From: Clostridiales bacterium
GTDB lineage: Bacteria; Bacillota; Clostridia; Oscillospirales; Acutalibacteraceae
NCBI GenBank assembly: GCA_022791355.1
Contig: JAAVYX010000225.1
Coordinates: 1 to 5,870, forward strand
DNA: 5,870 nucleotides
Direction: 5' to 3'
Shown here: positions 4,208-5,870 of the stretch, piece after piece
How the letters are laid out: every line of letters starts with the position of its first letter
Numbering within the stretch: the stretch's first letter is position 1
The notes under the pieces: model-generated
What the model was told of the DNA's origin: nothing
Databases searched by the model: none
Seen by the model: only the letters and a program-made list of their open reading frames with translations
Program-made: the position numbers and the translations under genes

Positions 4208-5683
4208 ATGGCCGTAAACAAAAACGGCCCCAAGGCCGAAAAACAACTGCGCGCTCATCCCTTCATGATCTTCGCCTATTTGAAACCCTATCTCTTCGTT
4301 CTGTTGCTGCCGCTGCTGCGGGGACTGCTCAACTACGGCGCAAGCGGGGCCCTTCCCCGCCTGATTATAGGAGAGGCGGCGCTGTCCGTTTTGATTGCGT
4401 CGGCCGCCGTCGTCAAGTGGCTGCGGTGCAGGCTTATCCTCTCAGGGGACCGCATCCGCATCCGGGAAGGACTGTTTCTTCATAAGGAGTCCATTATTCC
4501 AAAGGACAAAATTTCCAGTCTTTTTATGGAAACCCGCCCTCTGCTCTGGCTTTTTCGGGGGATAGTGGTACGGTTTGACACCGAGGCCGGCCGGCCGGGT
4601 AAATCCGACTTTGATTTAATCCTTCCCCTCAAAAGGACCTCCCTGCTGCTGGAGCTGCTGCCTCCCCGGCCCGATCCCCAGCATCCCGACCCCGACCGGC
4701 TGCGGCAGTACCACGCCCCGGCCTTTAAAATGCTGATTATGGCTGCGGCCACCTCTTCTTCGGCTACCGGTCTGCTCCTGGCCGCGCCGGTCATCAACAA
4801 GGCCGGTCAGCTGCTGGGGGACGGGTTTTCCGAACGGTTCTACGGCGCCGTCACCGAGGCGGCGGGACTGCTGGAAACGGTCATCCCCACCGGCGCCAGT
4901 GTGCTGGCTATTCTTCTGCTGGCCGGCTTTGCCGTCTCCTTTCTCCATTCCCTCGTTACCACCGCCCCCTTCCGGCTCTACATCAAGGGTGATCGGTTTA
5001 CCTCGGCTTCCGGTCTGATTGCGCGGCGGCGGACCCGTTTTCGGGCGGGGGCTATTAACGACGTATGGATTCAGCAGACCCCCGCTATGCGCCTTGTGCG
5101 CCACTACACCGTCAAGGTCAGCGTGGCGGGCTACGGCAAGGGCCGCGGGGAGACGGCGGTGGTCATCCCCGCCGCGGGACAAAAGGAAATCAAGGGGCTG
5201 TTGGAGGATATTCTCCCCCACGCCGAGCAGGCCCCCATCGCCCTGCGCCCGCCTGCCCGCGCCCTTTCCCGGTTTGCGGTCTGGCCAGTGGTTTGGCTGC
5301 TGGCCATCCCGGCGGCCGGCGTTTTTGCCGCCCGCCTGCTGCCCGACTTCTCTGGATTTATCCGCTTTTCGGTCATGATGCTGATGGTTATACAGGCGAT
5401 CATGGTTTCTCTAAGCCTGCGGCGGTATACCCACGGCGGCGTCACCTTCGGCAGCCAGATCACAGCCTACTCCAGCAAATGTTTTTCCCTGACCGAGATG
5501 CGCTGCCCCGGCGACCGGGCGGGGGTTATACGCATCATGCAGCTTCCTTTCGACTTTTTGGTCAACCTTTGCCGGGTGAAAATCACCGTCCGTTCCGAGA
5601 GCGCCCACACCCTGACGGTCCCCCATCTGGACTATAAACAGGTTAAAAAGACGCTGGAAACGGTGTACAAAACCAGGTTTTAA
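4208..5683 (+). CDS. Large bPH2 (DUF304) membrane protein, YdbT-like
   Basis: The 491-residue protein nearly equals the length of B. subtilis YdbT (about 493). It alternates membrane pairs and bPH2 domains. Hydrophobic segments lie at about 21-41 and 50-69, then bPH2 domain 1 (about 75-150, LSGDRIRIREGLFLHKESIIPKD). Segments at about 173-195 and 228-250 precede domain 2 (about 257-340, LYIKGDRFTSASGLIARRRTRF). Segments at about 356-377 and 383-403 precede domain 3 (about 405-485, with ITAYSSKCFSLTEMRCP). The repeated 'GLI/GLF...R...I-----I' pattern marks the domains. In Bacillus, ydbST belongs to the sigma-W envelope-stress regulon and contributes to resistance to antimicrobials from other bacilli; the mechanism is unknown, and the same role here is inference. 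ATG 4208 is preceded by AAAGGGGG (4190-4197) at 10 bases, a mediocre ribosome site. The gap from its small partner suggests separate transcription or an insertion. Confidence 0.82.
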   Translation: MAVNKNGPKAEKQLRAHPFMIFAYLKPYLFVLLLPLLRGLLNYGASGALPRLIIGEAALSVLIASAAVVKWLRCRLILSGDRIRIREGLFLHKESIIPKDKISSLFMETRPLLWLFRGIVVRFDTEAGRPGKSDFDLILPLKRTSLLLELLPPRPDPQHPDPDRLRQYHAPAFKMLIMAAATSSSATGLLLAAPVINKAGQLLGDGFSERFYGAVTEAAGLLETVIPTGASVLAILLLAGFAVSFLHSLVTTAPFRLYIKGDRFTSASGLIARRRTRFRAGAINDVWIQQTPAMRLVRHYTVKVSVAGYGKGRGETAVVIPAAGQKEIKGLLEDILPHAEQAPIALRPPARALSRFAVWPVVWLLAIPAAGVFAARLLPDFSGFIRFSVMMLMVIQAIMVSLSLRRYTHGGVTFGSQITAYSSKCFSLTEMRCPGDRAGVIRIMQLPFDFLVNLCRVKITVRSESAHTLTVPHLDYKQVKKTLETVYKTRF

Positions 5684-5695
5684 GGCTTCGGATGC

Positions 5696-5715
5696 AAATA
5701 TTAAGCTTTCCCTAA
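5696..5715. repeat. Second copy of an AAATAT-AAGCTT-CCCTAA motif
   Basis: Bases 5696-5715 (AAATATTAAGCTTTCCCTAA) match 3715-3733 (AAATATGAAGCTTCCCTAA) with one substitution and one inserted T. Both copies lie shortly downstream of a bPH2 gene's stop codon: 42 bases after the first, 12 after the second. This may be chance, a remnant of an element present twice, or a shared control site. Confidence 0.35.
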
Positions 5716-5744
5716 TTGACCTTATGGGCATTATAGGGTAAAAT
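5716..5744 (+). promoter_or_regulatory. Strong sigma-A promoter reading out of the window
   Basis: TTGACC (5716-5721), a 17-base spacer and TAAAAT (5739-5744) differ from the consensus TTGACA-17-TATAAT at one position in each hexamer. The predicted start is near 5751. It would transcribe the twin hairpins at 5779-5848 and then whatever lies beyond the window, so the hairpins would be in a 5' leader or a small RNA. It is the best promoter in the window. Confidence 0.7.
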
Positions 5745-5778
5745 AGAAATATATAGATTTTCGCTCGGCCCATCTAAG

Positions 5779-5799
5779 CGAATGGCCTTTGGCCATTCG
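5779..5799. repeat. Perfect hairpin with TGGCCTTTGGCCA core, copy 1
   Basis: CGAATGGCC (5779-5787) and GGCCATTCG (5791-5799) pair perfectly over 9 bp around TTT. The stem is followed by TTGCTTTCC, not a clean T-run. The core is repeated 48 bases downstream. Confidence 0.65.
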
Positions 5800-5816
5800 T
5801 TGCTTTCCGCAAGGGA

Positions 5817-5870
5817 CGCTCCTAGCGGTTTGGCCTTTGGCCAAACCGGGACGCCAGTGAGGAGCGCTAG
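5817..5870. repeat. Nested hairpin with TGGCCTTTGGCCA core, copy 2
   Basis: CGGTTTGGCC (5826-5835) and GGCCAAACCG (5839-5848) pair perfectly over 10 bp around TTT. An outer stem joins CGCTCCT (5817-5823) to AGGAGCG (5860-5866). CTAGCG (5822-5827) is also complementary to CGCTAG (5865-5870), an alternative outer pairing. Copies 1 and 2 share the 13-base core but differ in the outer stem bases in a way that keeps pairing (compensated changes), which argues that the fold matters. The element may continue beyond the window. Confidence 0.6.

Noticed and set aside
4073..4258. A 61-residue minus-strand frame with repeated VSRR peptides
   Set aside because: The repeated peptides merely reflect the 42-base DNA repeat, and the frame overlaps the YdbT-like start.

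Overview
The window looks like chromosome of a GC-rich Firmicute, most likely a gut Clostridium relative of the Oscillospiraceae type. The reasons are strong AGGAGG-type Shine-Dalgarno sites, GC-rich codon choice, a RarA of the 'DEIQYFNKKQQQ' type that I associate with clostridia, and a YdbS/YdbT-type pair of bacterial PH-domain membrane proteins known from Bacillus. The taxonomic call is inference from family knowledge. All supported protein genes lie on the + strand.

Layout: (1) 1-173, the C-terminus of serine hydroxymethyltransferase (glyA). (2) 174-643, a long spacer with two candidate promoters and several hairpins. (3) 644-1393, an EstA/esterase D family serine hydrolase. (4) 1394-1598, a spacer whose two ends pair into a long closing stem; its size and position just before rarA fit a 6S RNA gene. 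(5) 1599-2888, rarA, a AAA+ ATPase of replication-fork maintenance. (6) 2889-3228, a hairpin-rich spacer. (7) 3229-3672, a small YdbS-like protein with two membrane segments and one bPH2 domain. (8) 3673-4207, a 535-base stretch without a gene but with a folded-looking block, five consecutive hairpins and degenerate 42-base repeats. (9) 4208-5683, a YdbT-like protein with six predicted membrane segments and three bPH2 domains. (10) 5684-5870, a near-consensus sigma-A promoter reading rightward into two perfect hairpins with the same core, running off the window.

The genes fall into a housekeeping part (glyA, esterase, putative 6S RNA, rarA) and a membrane part (YdbS-like and YdbT-like). In Bacillus subtilis the ydbS-ydbT pair sits together and contributes to resistance against antimicrobials made by other bacilli. 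Here the two partners are kept in the same order but are separated by 535 noncoding bases.

About 29% of the window has no protein gene, and nearly all of that is rich in perfect inverted repeats. I found no CRISPR array, tRNA, rRNA, transposase or phage gene. The most interesting undescribed material is the structured noncoding DNA around the YdbS/YdbT-like genes. Short sequence similarities between the 3673-4207 spacer and the 5684-5870 region hint that both may hold copies of one small dispersed element.
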